Shown: in pieces, positions 1 through 9,421 of the stretch | How the letters are laid out: each line of letters starts with the position of its first letter | Position numbering within the stretch: position 1 is the first letter of the stretch | DNA from: an uncultured Anderseniella sp. | GTDB lineage: Bacteria > Pseudomonadota > Alphaproteobacteria > Rhizobiales > Aestuariivirgaceae | Direction: 5' to 3' | DNA: 64,000 nucleotides | Assembly: GCA_947488295.1 (NCBI GenBank) | Contig: CANKYU010000001.1 | Span: 980,183-1,044,182, forward strand | The notes under the pieces: generated by a model | Seen by the model: the letters and a program-made list of their open reading frames with translations, nothing else | Told to the model about the DNA's origin: nothing | Database searches by the model: none | Made by a program: the position numbers and the translations under genes

Positions 1-762
1 CATATGATCCGCAGCCCGCAGACGCCCATGCATGGCCTGTCGATCAAGTTGGTCAAACTGGCCGAGTTGTTGCCAGCGGTTGCGATGTTCGCTGTCGCGG
101 GGGATGCCTGCCTTGATGATCTGCACGTTGCCGCGCTTGGCGCCGATGAGGCCTTGGAGGCGTTGATGATCCCGCCTGTGCTGGCGCACGTGTCCGCAGC
201 GGCGCTGCCGCTGGATGCCCATGATCTGGGCCGTTTGCATATCTTCCGCGATCCAGATGGCGGTAAAGAGCATTACGCGATCGAGATCGGCAATCCCGAC
301 CGCAGCCAGCCCGTTCTGTCGCGTGTGCACTCAGCCTGCTTTACCGGCGATGTGCTGGGCAGCCTGAAATGCGATTGCGGACCGCAGTTGCGTTCGGCAC
401 TGACCCGGATGGGGCAGGAAGGGGCCGGGGTGGTCTTGTACCTTAATCAGGAAGGGCGCGGCATCGGGCTGGCCAACAAGGCGCGGGTTTATGATTTGCA
501 GGCGCAGGGCCATGATACGGTCGAGGCGAACCACCGTCTGGGCTATGATGATGATGAGCGTGATTTTCGCGTGGCCGCTGTGATGCTGCGCACGCTGGGG
601 TTCTGCGCAATCCGGCTTTTGACGAATAATCCGGCCAAGGTGCAGACCTTCCGTGATAGCGATATCACTGTGATCGAACAACTGCCCCTGCGCGTCGGGC
701 GCAACCTGCATAATCAGGAGTATCTGTCGGTGAAGGCGCTGAAGTCGGGTCATAGTCTATGA
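1..762 (+). CDS. ribA: GTP cyclohydrolase II, 5'-truncated by window edge
   Basis: First step of riboflavin synthesis: opens GTP to 2,5-diamino-6-ribosylamino-pyrimidinone phosphate, formate and pyrophosphate. The zinc-site block RVHSACFTGDVLGSLKCDCG lies about 110-125 codons in, followed by the substrate-binding stretch YLNQEGRGIGL and the late LLTNNPAKV motif, all typical of RibA. The frame is open to base 1 and an ATG at 4 has no visible ribosome-binding site. Alphaproteobacterial RibA proteins commonly carry an N-terminal extension and are about 350 residues, so the 5' part probably lies outside the window. The stop overlaps the start of the next gene (ATGA), which points to translational coupling. 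Function is secure; the N-terminus is unknown. Confidence 0.92.
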   Translation, partial: HMIRSPQTPMHGLSIKLVKLAELLPAVAMFAVAGDACLDDLHVAALGADEALEALMIPPVLAHVSAAALPLDAHDLGRLHIFRDPDGGKEHYAIEIGNPDRSQPVLSRVHSACFTGDVLGSLKCDCGPQLRSALTRMGQEGAGVVLYLNQEGRGIGLANKARVYDLQAQGHDTVEANHRLGYDDDERDFRVAAVMLRTLGFCAIRLLTNNPAKVQTFRDSDITVIEQLPLRVGRNLHNQEYLSVKALKSGHSL

Positions 763-1721
763 CGATTGCGCGTGCGTTGTGGATCACTGCACCGCAAGCG
801 GCAGTGACGTGCGACACGACCTATCGCGTGGCTGACGGCGAGTTGGAGATCAAGACCCTGTTTACCGGCATCAGCCGTGGCACGGAACGCCTTGTCTATC
901 ATGGTCAGGTGCCTGCGTCTGAGCATGCCAATATGCGCGCGCCGTTTCAGGAGGGCGATTTCACCTTTCCGTTGAAATACGGCTATGCGGCTGTCGGCGA
1001 GGTGAAAACCGGCGACCGGCAGGGTGAGGTCGTGTTCAGCCTGTTTCCCCATCAGACCAGCTTTGCCGTGCCTGACCATATGGCGCTGCCTGTTCCTGCC
1101 GATGTGCCTGCCGCCCGTGCCGTGCTGGCGGCGAACATGGAAACGGCGGTGAATATCACATGGGATGCCGGGATCAGCATAGGCGACCGCGTGGTCGTGG
1201 TAGGCTGTGGCGTTGTTGGTGCGCTGGTTGGCTATCTGGCCGCGAAGATACCAGGGACAGACGTGACGCTGGTTGATATTGAGCCCGGCCGTGCCGCACT
1301 TGCCGCCACGCTTGGCTGTGGTTTTGCTAACCCCGATACCGCACAAGAGGCAGCCGATGTTGTCATCCATGCCTCGGCAAGTGCCGCCGGTCTGTCGCTC
1401 GCAATTGCGCTGGCGGGGACCGAGGCAACCGTGATTGAGGCCAGTTGGTATGGCGCGCAAAGCACCGAAGTGCCGCTCGGGGGCCAGTTTCACCACCGCA
1501 GACTGAGGATCGTCAGCTCTCAGGTCGGGCGGGTGCCTGCGAGACAGGCCGCACGCTGGGACTTCGGGCGCAGGTTGGCCAAGGCGCTGGCGCTGCTGAA
1601 TGACCCTGCACTTGATGCACTGATATCAGGTGAGACGGCGTTCAGCGATTTGCCCGCAGCCTATGACAAGATCTTGCGTGACCCGTCTACGCTGTGCCAT
1701 CGGGTGCGATATGAGGGCTAA
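759..1721 (+). CDS. MDR-family zinc-type alcohol dehydrogenase-like protein
   Basis: A 320-residue medium-chain dehydrogenase/reductase. The N-terminal GroES-like half contains FTGISRGTERLVYHG and the C-terminal half a Rossmann fold with VVVVGCGVVGALVGYLAAK and the acidic end of strand beta-2 in TLVDIEP, which suggests NAD(H) use. The structural-zinc cysteine cluster of classical alcohol dehydrogenases is absent, as in many short MDR proteins of this group. The start overlaps the ribA stop by four bases and the 3' end overlaps the phosphatase gene by 11 bases, so the three genes form one transcription unit. From general knowledge, such dehydrogenases occur beside ribA and pterin-like genes in Rhodobacteraceae; the substrate is not known and I infer no specific reaction. 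Confidence 0.8.
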   Translation: MTIARALWITAPQAAVTCDTTYRVADGELEIKTLFTGISRGTERLVYHGQVPASEHANMRAPFQEGDFTFPLKYGYAAVGEVKTGDRQGEVVFSLFPHQTSFAVPDHMALPVPADVPAARAVLAANMETAVNITWDAGISIGDRVVVVGCGVVGALVGYLAAKIPGTDVTLVDIEPGRAALAATLGCGFANPDTAQEAADVVIHASASAAGLSLAIALAGTEATVIEASWYGAQSTEVPLGGQFHHRRLRIVSSQVGRVPARQAARWDFGRRLAKALALLNDPALDALISGETAFSDLPAAYDKILRDPSTLCHRVRYEG

Positions 1722-2538
1722 TGCGCATTCGTTTTTGCCCGCAATGGCATCGAAGAGGCTGTGCATCATGGCTGAGGCTGCACTTCTGGCGGGGCAGGGC
1801 CTGCTCGTGGCATCAGAGCAGTTGGCCGGGCTGACGATTACAGAGAAAACGCCAGGTGATTTTGTCAGCGAAGCGGATGTGCATGCGGAAAAGATGATCT
1901 TTGATCACCTGATGCAGCGCTTTCCCGACTACGGCTGGCTGGGCGAGGAAACACAAGAGCGCCCCAGCCGCGAGGGTGGGTTGCGCTGGATCGTTGATCC
2001 GCTGGACGGCACAACGAATTTCCTCAAAGGGCTGCCGCATTGGGCGGTGTCCATTGCGCTGTTTCAGGCGGATGATCCAATGGCTGCAGTGATCTATGAT
2101 CCTGTGAAGGGCGAGATGTTTTGCGCCGAGAAAGGCGAGGGCGCCTATCTGAACGGGCGCGCCATTACGGTCAGCAAAGCGGTGCCCTTCAGTGCGGCCG
2201 TTGTCGCGTCAGGCGTGCCTGCGGGTGGGCGGACGACCTACCTTTCGCATTGTCTGGATGATTTGGAACAGCTGATGCCGCAAACGGCAGGGTTGCGGCG
2301 CTGGGGCGCGGCGGCGCTTGATCTGGCCTATGTCGCGGCGGGCCGGTTTGACGCGTACTGGGAACGCAACCTTGGGCCCTGGGATATCGCCGCTGGCATG
2401 TTGATCGTGCAGGAAGCAGGCGGGCGGTTCACCCCGCTGTGGGCCAATCGCGCGGTGCTGTCGTCGGGGTCATTTCTGGCCAGCAACGGGGCATTGCACG
2501 ACGCGGTCGAGGCCGCATTGAACCGCGCGGAAGGCTAG
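1711..2538 (+). CDS. Inositol-monophosphatase-family phosphatase
   Basis: A 275-residue magnesium-dependent phosphatase of the IMPase/CysQ/HisN fold. All family metal-site motifs are visible: GEET after the first third, then IVDPLDGTTNF, and near the C-terminus GPWDIAAGMLIVQEAGG. It hydrolyses a small phosphorylated substrate; inositol phosphate, histidinol phosphate or PAP are all possible and the sequence does not decide. I place the start at ATG 1711, overlapping the previous stop by 11 bases; the frame is open further upstream into the dehydrogenase gene, but that extension is not family sequence. The stop codon is followed after one base by the terminal inverted repeat of the mosaic element, so transcription probably runs into or ends in that element. 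Confidence 0.88.
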   Translation: MRANAHSFLPAMASKRLCIMAEAALLAGQGLLVASEQLAGLTITEKTPGDFVSEADVHAEKMIFDHLMQRFPDYGWLGEETQERPSREGGLRWIVDPLDGTTNFLKGLPHWAVSIALFQADDPMAAVIYDPVKGEMFCAEKGEGAYLNGRAITVSKAVPFSAAVVASGVPAGGRTTYLSHCLDDLEQLMPQTAGLRRWGAAALDLAYVAAGRFDAYWERNLGPWDIAAGMLIVQEAGGRFTPLWANRAVLSSGSFLASNGALHDAVEAALNRAEG

Positions 2539-2539
2539 T

Positions 2540-2899
2540 GCCTTTTAAACTTAAATAGAAGCGTTTGACCGATTTTCTGCGTTTGCTGGCAAGGCATGGC
2601 TCTCGCTGTGGTCTGGTTGACCACAAGGGAGGCATAACGCTGTCCAGCGAGCGCAGAAAACCGGCCTGTAGAGCAACATGGGTTCAGGGGAACCCATGAA
2701 GTTGCTCTAACACTTCATATGCGATCAGGTTTATGAGTTTTGGTTGACACAACCAAAACTCATCCTGATCTGGTGGACCAAATCAGTCCATCCGCGTCGT
2801 TGAAAAGCTTGTCCGATGCACCACATCGCGCTTCGCTTTTCGCCTAGCCGAGTGAACTGATTTGGTGCCATCAAACGCTTCTATTTAAGTGTAAAAGGC
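2540..2899. mobile_element. MITE-like mosaic element with 29-bp terminal inverted repeats and nested hairpins
   Basis: A non-coding 360-bp block bounded by inverted repeats at 2540-2568 and 2871-2899 (29 bp, one mismatch). Inside are stems at 2569-2589 with 2644-2664 (three mismatches), 2607-2613 with 2619-2625 (TGTGGTC/GACCACA), 2669-2685 with 2690-2709 (TAGAGCAAC...GTTGCTCTA outer, CATGGGTTC/GAACCCATG inner), 2733-2746 with 2750-2763 (14 bp perfect, flanked by GATCAGG/CCTGATC), 2777-2787 with 2856-2866 (ACCAAATCAGT/ACTGATTTGGT), and 2814-2818 with 2824-2828. No ORF in it looks coding. It starts directly after a stop codon. No target-site duplication is evident. I infer a MITE or bacterial interspersed mosaic element; it may also end transcription of the upstream operon. 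Confidence 0.7.
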
Positions 2900-2945
2900 T
2901 CTGGCGGCGGGGGCCTGGCGCGGCACTGTCAACTTAACGAGGCCG

Positions 2946-5078
2946 CTATCTTGCCGCTGCCAATCTGTGCAAGCTGGCCAGCATCGCAGCATCCGATGCC
3001 ACCCAAATGCGTTCTGCAGGCGTCAACCAGCCCAGTACTTCGGACAGGGATTTTGCATCTTTCAACTTGGCATCTGCCGTTAGCCGGCTGGAATCCGGAC
3101 TGCCCGGTACAGTAGGCGGAGGCTGCAGATTGAACGCAAGATGGCGGGCTATCCGGTCTTGATCCCTCGCCAGCCACTCCAGCCCGTCGTCCGGCAACTC
3201 AGACCACTGTGCAGCAATTTCGTCGCGGTTTGCCAGTATGGCCGGCTTGGTTGTTTCGGTCCCTGTTCGCAACAATCCAAGGCGTGCAATTGTGCGGCCC
3301 GCTGAGGGTCTGCCGCTTATCCACGACAGCGGACCCGACAGGACCAGACCGGCCAGTGTCGGAGACATCCATGCGAGCAGCGTTGGTTCAATTTCATAAA
3401 TCAGCCACGATATCAGCACGCCCGCAATCATGTGCCATTTGTGCCGGTTCCAGATAACAGGCCAGCCATCGCCGCCACTGTTTCTGCGCTGTGTGTTCCA
3501 GCCGGAATCTCGCCCGGTGAGAATCTCGAACACGTGCCGTGTCTGGGTCAGCATCATAACCGGGGCGTACAAGGCCGACATCAGCGTCTCGAACAACGTA
3601 CTGGTGATTATTCTCGCCGTCCCGCCTGCTGCCCTGCGGCGCTCCGGCATCGACAGCAGTTTTGCGACTCCGATGATCTTTGGCAGAAACAATACAGCCA
3701 TGGTGAAGATGAACAGCACGCGCATGCGCTCGGCGTTGAATACAGGCCAGGTTGGATACAATTGATAATCCTGAGAGAAATATTCCGGTCTCACGAAGTG
3801 GGCCTGCAATGTCAGCAGTACGCCTGTTGCGATGAGAGCGAGCCACAGTGGCGAGCTCAGATAGCTCATGATACCGGTCGCAAAGTGTAGCCGGCTTGGC
3901 CATGACAGCCCGGTTCCGCCTATCACACCCAGGTGTTGCAGATTGCCTTGTGCCCAGCGCCTGTCGCGCTCGGAGACATCAATGAGGGACGGGGGGCTAT
4001 CCTCGTAGGAGCCTTCGTGATCCGGCAGCATGCGAACCTTCCATCCGGCCCTGCGGATCAGCGCTGCCTCGACAAAGTCATGTGACATGATGTGGCCGCC
4101 GATCGGTCTGCGGCCCTTCAGTTCCGGCAATCCGGCGGCTTCTGCAAATGCTTGCATCCGGATGATGGCATTGTGGCCCCAGTAATTGCCGTCATTGCCG
4201 GACCAGGCCGACAACCCGCGCGCGACAACGGGTCCGTATGCCCATCCTGCAAACTGCTGCAGCCGGGCGAAGAATGTTTCACCGCCAGCCAGAGCTGGCA
4301 CTGACTGCAAAATGCCCAACCGGTCATCAGCCTCCATTTCGCGCGCCATCAGCACGATCAGTTCGCCTGATATGACACTGTCTGCGTCAAGAACGATGAA
4401 CTGGCGGTAGTGTCCGCCCCAGCGGGTGACGAAGTCTGCAATGTTGCCTGCCTTGCGGGCGGTGTTTTTCCAGCGTCTTCGGTACCAGACCGGCATGACT
4501 TCAGCGAGCCTGTGCCGCAGGGTTGAATAGGCAATGGTCTCGCGAATCCAGACATCGGCGCTGGTGCTGTCTGATACCACCATGATGTCAAAGGCATCTG
4601 CCTGACCGAGCCGTTGAAGGTCTCTGGCCATGGCCTCAAGTGCGGCTGCGGTTTCCACCGGGTTCTCATTGTAAACCGGCATCACAAGGGCTGTCTTTGA
4701 GGTTAGCGGTTTTTCACCGGACCACGAGCCGGACTCAGATGTGCTGGCCAGCAGGCCGACAATTGCGGTTGCACAGGCATAACTGATCCATCCGAATGTG
4801 ATGACAAACAGCACGATGAACACCGCTTCCAACACGGCTATATCGGCGACCTGTACAACACCGATGACTTCAATCATACCGTAGCCCGCCAGAACAACGG
4901 TCAGGGCGAGCAGTAACAGCCTGGCCGGTACGGGAGCAGTTTCTTCACGCCGGCCCGACTGGTTGCCATGTGGTCTGGCGCGCAAGCTCTGCACAGGCAT
5001 TTCCAGCGGGTGCGGTGCTGGCGCACCAGCACCAACGCGCCGCCCTCGGCATGGTTTAGCGACTATTCCTGTGTCCAT
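2946..5078 (-). CDS. opgH: Glucan biosynthesis glucosyltransferase H
   Basis: Inner-membrane GT2 enzyme that polymerises UDP-glucose into the backbone of osmoregulated periplasmic glucans and passes it across the membrane. The 710-residue protein shows two N-terminal membrane segments, a cytoplasmic catalytic domain with the first family motif PVYNENP, the metal-binding VLDADSVISGEL and the acceptor/processivity motif DRRWAQGNLQHL, then several C-terminal membrane helices. It lies downstream of opgG and its ATG overlaps the opgG 3' end by 16 bases, so the two are translationally coupled. Length is within the family range. The C-terminal ~100 residues are soluble and poorly conserved. Call is firm. 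Confidence 0.93.
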   Translation of the reverse strand: MDTGIVAKPCRGRRVGAGAPAPHPLEMPVQSLRARPHGNQSGRREETAPVPARLLLLALTVVLAGYGMIEVIGVVQVADIAVLEAVFIVLFVITFGWISYACATAIVGLLASTSESGSWSGEKPLTSKTALVMPVYNENPVETAAALEAMARDLQRLGQADAFDIMVVSDSTSADVWIRETIAYSTLRHRLAEVMPVWYRRRWKNTARKAGNIADFVTRWGGHYRQFIVLDADSVISGELIVLMAREMEADDRLGILQSVPALAGGETFFARLQQFAGWAYGPVVARGLSAWSGNDGNYWGHNAIIRMQAFAEAAGLPELKGRRPIGGHIMSHDFVEAALIRRAGWKVRMLPDHEGSYEDSPPSLIDVSERDRRWAQGNLQHLGVIGGTGLSWPSRLHFATGIMSYLSSPLWLALIATGVLLTLQAHFVRPEYFSQDYQLYPTWPVFNAERMRVLFIFTMAVLFLPKIIGVAKLLSMPERRRAAGGTARIITSTLFETLMSALYAPVMMLTQTRHVFEILTGRDSGWNTQRRNSGGDGWPVIWNRHKWHMIAGVLISWLIYEIEPTLLAWMSPTLAGLVLSGPLSWISGRPSAGRTIARLGLLRTGTETTKPAILANRDEIAAQWSELPDDGLEWLARDQDRIARHLAFNLQPPPTVPGSPDSSRLTADAKLKDAKSLSEVLGWLTPAERIWVASDAAMLASLHRLAAAR

Positions 5079-6631
5079 CTGTAGAGCCAGGTCTCGCTGG
5101 CAGGTTTTGCATCGTTCTTGAGTTGAACCCTGAGTTCCGATGCCGTGATGTCCTGCGTATCCAGCTCAAAACTTGCCCTGAGTCCGTTGGAGTGCGGGTT
5201 GACCACCAGCACCGTGTTGGACACGACGCCAGCGGAGGCGGTTACCTCCAGCTTCGGTAACCGGGCGGGGTCTGATGGAGCCTGATCGTAGTCAATGACG
5301 ATCAGCACACGCTTGCCGTCAAAACTGCGCCCCTTGCGTGTGGCGTGGACCTGCGCCAGCCCCTCGGTGACGTCCGGGCCGTTGCCCCAATACAGCCTGT
5401 AAGAAACTGAAAACGGCTTGCCTGTTTCAAGCGGCGTATCCGGTTTCCAGAAAGCAACAATATTGTCATTGGTCTCCAGTGTGGTGGGTATTTCAACCAG
5501 TTCCACAGAACCTTTGCCCCAGTTGCCAATTGGTTCCACCCAGAGACTTGGACGTCTTTCATAGCGTGCCTCGATGTCCTGAAAATCTGCAAATTCCCTG
5601 CTGCGCTGGATCAAGCCAAAGCCGCGGATTCCATCATCCAAAAAAGCTGAAATCTGCAGTTCCAGCGGGTTGGCCAGCGGGCGCCATATCCATTCGCCAG
5701 CACCACTCAGCATCTGCAACCCGGAGGAATCATGGACTGCCGGCCTGAAGTCATCGAAGCGGTGGCGGTTTGTACTGTCGAACACAAACATGGTGGTCAG
5801 CGGGCCGAGGCCAAAACGGGTAACATCCTTGCGCAGGATGATTGTCGCTTCAACATCCACTTCGGTTTGCGGACCCGGTCTGGTCGTGAACTTGTAGGCT
5901 CCGGTAAAGGAAGGTCCTTCGAGCAGTGCATGAATAACAATGAAGCTGTTGGCCGGGCCGGGTTTTTCAATCCAGAACTCGGTAAAATCGGGAAACTCTT
6001 CACCATCGGGCTCAGCGGTGTTTACGGCCAAGCCTCTGGTCGACAATCCGTACAGCTGCGATTTTGCAACCGCGCGGAAGTAGGATGCTCCCTGAAATAC
6101 CAGAAACTCGTCCCATACGCCTGGATTGTTGATCTGGTTACGGACACGAAAACCCGAAAACGGCAGGCTTGTTCCGGCAGGCGGTGGTTTCACCAAAGGA
6201 CCATAGTCGAACATGTCCGCAGACGGCTCCAGCGCGGTTACCTTTCCGGCCTCCACAATGTTGATCGCCACCGGCATGGTGAAGAAAAAGCCGGTGGGAA
6301 GGACGTCGAGCTGAAACTGCAGGCCATCGTCCAGCCAGATGCGTTTGTCCTCCTTGAATCTGATATCACGATACTGGTCGTAGGTCAGGTCGCCAAAGCC
6401 CTCGGGCAGATCGGCCTCCCGGCGCTTGTATGGCTGGCCGGCCAGGCGTCGCGCTTCACCCACCAGCCAGGTGTGATCAAACCCGGCCTCCGGCAACGGT
6501 TGTGACTGGGAGGTGCTTTTGCCCCGGGCTGCTTCGGCCGCAAAAGTTCTGGTTATTTCAGCGGCGGCAAACGGTGCTGTAGCGATCCTTGCAAGTGCTT
6601 GTCTTCTGTTCAGCGGCAATTGGAATCTCAT
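5063..6631 (-). CDS. opgG: Periplasmic glucan biosynthesis protein G/D
   Basis: Periplasmic beta-sandwich partner of OpgH, needed for synthesis or branching of osmoregulated periplasmic glucans. I chose ATG 6631 (522 residues); a TTG 33 bases upstream is possible but less likely. The N-terminus has an arginine pair and hydrophobic stretch (LNRRQALARIATAPFAAAE) compatible with a Tat or Sec signal, which would make it resemble OpgD. Mature sequence matches the MdoG family throughout, e.g. LTYDQYRDIRFKEDKRIW, SGFRVRNQINNPGVWDEF and YRLYWGNGPD. It is the first gene of the opgGH operon. OpgG and OpgD are hard to separate by eye; the family assignment is secure. Confidence 0.9.
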   Translation of the reverse strand: MRFQLPLNRRQALARIATAPFAAAEITRTFAAEAARGKSTSQSQPLPEAGFDHTWLVGEARRLAGQPYKRREADLPEGFGDLTYDQYRDIRFKEDKRIWLDDGLQFQLDVLPTGFFFTMPVAINIVEAGKVTALEPSADMFDYGPLVKPPPAGTSLPFSGFRVRNQINNPGVWDEFLVFQGASYFRAVAKSQLYGLSTRGLAVNTAEPDGEEFPDFTEFWIEKPGPANSFIVIHALLEGPSFTGAYKFTTRPGPQTEVDVEATIILRKDVTRFGLGPLTTMFVFDSTNRHRFDDFRPAVHDSSGLQMLSGAGEWIWRPLANPLELQISAFLDDGIRGFGLIQRSREFADFQDIEARYERRPSLWVEPIGNWGKGSVELVEIPTTLETNDNIVAFWKPDTPLETGKPFSVSYRLYWGNGPDVTEGLAQVHATRKGRSFDGKRVLIVIDYDQAPSDPARLPKLEVTASAGVVSNTVLVVNPHSNGLRASFELDTQDITASELRVQLKNDAKPASETWLYRWTQE

Positions 6632-7147
6632 ATGGGTAAGGGGACTTTGCTCTTTGGAAAACAATAGATGTTAACATGGACTACGGGCGATTGCGGGGCG
6701 GCATTCTGCCCGAGTTCGAAAATTCTCCTGCGGCTGCAATTGCCCGACTGACTACAGTTATGAACTGTCCGTCGTCGGGGCTTTTGGAACCAGTTGCAGC
6801 TTGACCCAAGTGCGTATCCGGCTCATCTGGCTGGTTATGTTAGGCGGCGTGATTGCAGTATTGCAAGCGCCGCTGGTTGATCGTGTTTTGTTTCTGATTT
6901 CACCGACACAACGATCAGGAACCAATTTTTGCCCGAAACATCCTGGAAACTGGTAGCGCCTGCTGTTGCCCAGAGAACGGTGTCCTGCGACTAGAGGACT
7001 GGATACTCCATTCGTCTCCTCATCTGATGGTTTTTTGTGGTGCATTGAGAGAGCGATGGGGGAGCTTGCCGTGCCGCAGTCGGTCGCATCTGGCGGCAAC
7101 GTCATAATCTAACTGGTGATACAAGCGTTTATTTCATGTCATTGAAG
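6632..7147. other. Intergenic region upstream of opgG; no supported gene
   Basis: About 515 bases between the opgG start and the end of the GT2 gene. A minus-strand ORF of 115 codons (6758-7105, ATG) has no ribosome-binding site and a low-complexity, non-family-like composition, so I do not call it. The part just upstream of 6631 should hold the opgGH promoter, but I see no convincing -35/-10 pair. Confidence 0.4.
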
Positions 7148-8662
7148 TCAGTTGGAAGCTGCAGAATGACGCAGGGAACTGACAACTTCCTTGACCGACC
7201 ACGCAAGAATCATCCCGTACGATGCGGTCATGAAGATGGCGTAGGGAAGCAAAATGTAGTTCTGCATCCATATGCCGGCAATTGTCGAGGCAAGCAGGAG
7301 GCAAAACACCACGGCCTCTGCGAACAACTGCCAGGAGATGCTTTCCCGAATGAACTTCATCTCATGACGCCTGTTGGTTCGGCCTGCACCGTCATAAAAC
7401 TTCGGTGTCCGCACAAATTCGGTTCGCCTGCCCAGCATACCCTGGATGACCGCGCCTGCATTTCCCATGGATATGCCGATTTGCATGAGCGCAAGGAGAA
7501 CCGAGCGCGTCAGGATTTTCCACAAGCTGGAGGTTCGGAATTCCGCTTCGCTTCGTACGTTGGAAATCCAGTAGACCAGCACCATGCACAGCTGTCCTCC
7601 CAACTGTGCCGCCATCATCGGAATGAGCAATGACGCATCGTCCGCAGAGGCCAGCAGTACCAGCGGTATAGCGCACAAAGACATGATAAACAGCAGGAAG
7701 AAAGCACAACTGTTAAGCATATGCGCGCTGCCGACAAACTTGGTCATCACAGAGGTGTCCGATGCCCACAGGTTGTAGAGATTCTTCCTTGCTGTTTCAC
7801 ATGCGCCCTTGGTCCAGCGAAATTGCTGCGATTTGATCGCGCTCATGTTCGCCGGTAGTTCCGATGGGGTCGAAATCTGTTCGACAAAGCGGATCCGCCA
7901 GCCCTTCAGCTGGAGGCGGAAGCTGAGATCGAGATCCTCTGTCAGACAGTCATCCTGCCAGCCGCCAGCTTCTTCTATTGCCTTGCGCCGGAGAACGCCG
8001 GCGGTTCCGTTGAAATTGGTAAAATATCCGCCGGCCTGACGACCGCCCTGTTCGACTGAAAAATGGCTGTCTATGGCGAAAGCGAGCAACCTCGTAAGCA
8101 GGCTTTCATCAGCATTCAGGTGCAGCCAGCGGGTTTGCACGAGACCGATATCCGGCGACTGGAAATAGGCGACGGTTTTCTTGATGAAATCCGGATCAGG
8201 AATGAAATCCGCATCAAAGATGGCGATAAATTCACTCGAGTCCTGCTGCATGCCATAGCGTAATGCACCGGCCTTGTACCCGTCCCGGTTTCCGCGACGC
8301 ATGTGCCTGATGTCGAGTCCTGCAGCGGCGAGTTCGCGCACGACTTTGTCCACAATATCCGTTGTGTTGTCAGTCGAGTCATCGAGAACCTGAACCGTCA
8401 GAAGGTCCAACGGATAGTCGAACTTTGAAACAGCCCTCAGCAAGCGTTCGACGACGTGCGGTTCATTGAAGACCGGAAGCTGCACAAGCACAGTGGGCCA
8501 TTTTTCCGGCTCATCAGGCACCGAAGACCTATTCGAAGCGCCGCCTTTGGAACGCGCCCGACTGTACAAAAAAGCGAGATAAAGCTGATTGATTGTGTAA
8601 AAAAATATCAGGCACGAGCATATCAATGCAACATACAAGAATATAATTTTCACTATCATCAT
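7148..8662 (-). CDS. Processive GT2 glycosyltransferase, cellulose/glucomannan-synthase-like
   Basis: A 504-residue integral-membrane beta-glycosyltransferase. One N-terminal helix precedes the GT2 domain with QLPVFNEPHVVERLLRAV, the substrate-binding LDDSTDNT, the metal-binding FDADFIPDPDFI, the catalytic base in TEDLDLSFRLQLKGW and the processive QQFRWTKG signature (QxxRW). Four or five membrane helices follow. It would build or extend a polysaccharide or glycolipid from a nucleotide sugar; the acceptor and sugar are unknown. There is no PilZ domain. The start (ATG ATG) has no clear ribosome-binding site and lies in an AT-rich stretch unlike the rest of the window. It stands alone upstream of opgG on the same strand. 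Confidence 0.85.
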   Translation of the reverse strand: MMIVKIIFLYVALICSCLIFFYTINQLYLAFLYSRARSKGGASNRSSVPDEPEKWPTVLVQLPVFNEPHVVERLLRAVSKFDYPLDLLTVQVLDDSTDNTTDIVDKVVRELAAAGLDIRHMRRGNRDGYKAGALRYGMQQDSSEFIAIFDADFIPDPDFIKKTVAYFQSPDIGLVQTRWLHLNADESLLTRLLAFAIDSHFSVEQGGRQAGGYFTNFNGTAGVLRRKAIEEAGGWQDDCLTEDLDLSFRLQLKGWRIRFVEQISTPSELPANMSAIKSQQFRWTKGACETARKNLYNLWASDTSVMTKFVGSAHMLNSCAFFLLFIMSLCAIPLVLLASADDASLLIPMMAAQLGGQLCMVLVYWISNVRSEAEFRTSSLWKILTRSVLLALMQIGISMGNAGAVIQGMLGRRTEFVRTPKFYDGAGRTNRRHEMKFIRESISWQLFAEAVVFCLLLASTIAGIWMQNYILLPYAIFMTASYGMILAWSVKEVVSSLRHSAASN

Positions 8663-9421
8663 TATTAATTATTATTACAATAAAAACCCATTAAATTTTC
8701 ACTCGCAAAATATTCCAGGAAATACGTAGTATTACCAAATACAAAACTGGTTGTATTGTGAGAAACAACGTCTTCGAGATTTATGTTTTTTGGAAATTAT
8801 AAGACGAAAATCGTGAGCCCCTGTACAATCTCGATGTCCGCGAAAAACTGCCCGGGAACCGATGAAAACAAATAGCAACAAATGGAAAATAGTCAATCCA
8901 ATATGGTCTGGCTGATAGGAATTTGATTCTTACGGCAACCTGAATTGACCCAGGGACAGCGTGTACACTCCAGGCAGGTGGTCAATCTGCTGAAAAATGT
9001 TCGCCCACTTCCTTATGTGAGACTTTTCGTGCTCCGCCTGCGCCGGCTGGGGATCGCCCGGCAAAACCGCGATTGCGCCATTGGCAGCAGGTAACAAGAA
9101 ACCGGTGCACTTATCCTTTTGACAAAAGCTGCCTTATGCAGCATCAAAAGTAAGCAACACGGAAGGACAGGAAGAGAAAAGAAATCAGGTTGTTTTTATC
9201 GTCGCATCGGTAGCCATGCATCGAATTCAGCAAATGCGGTGTGAGGTTACAAGGAAGCTGTGCAGACTCGACAAGCGCAGGTCAAGTCTGTCAAACCGCG
9301 ATTTCAGTTAGAAAACCAATCTCCAGGCTGCAGCTTGAACGATGCTGATGCGGTAGATAAATTTGTTGGGGCCCGCAAGGTCGAGTACTTTGTTTAATGT
9401 AAAAAAGACAGATCGGGCGAT
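8663..9421. other. Long intergenic region between divergent genes, AT-rich at left
   Basis: About 760 bases with no supported ORF. The left 200 bases are clearly AT-richer than the surroundings and probably hold the promoter of the GT2 gene; the right end should hold the promoter of the sulfotransferase operon. I see no repeat, hairpin or RNA gene that I can support. Confidence 0.4.

Noticed and set aside
5732..6505. 257-codon plus-strand ORF inside opgG
   Set aside because: Antisense to a clear family gene; long shadow frames are common in GC-rich DNA.
6758..7105. 115-codon minus-strand ORF
   Set aside because: No ribosome-binding site, no recognisable family and irregular composition.
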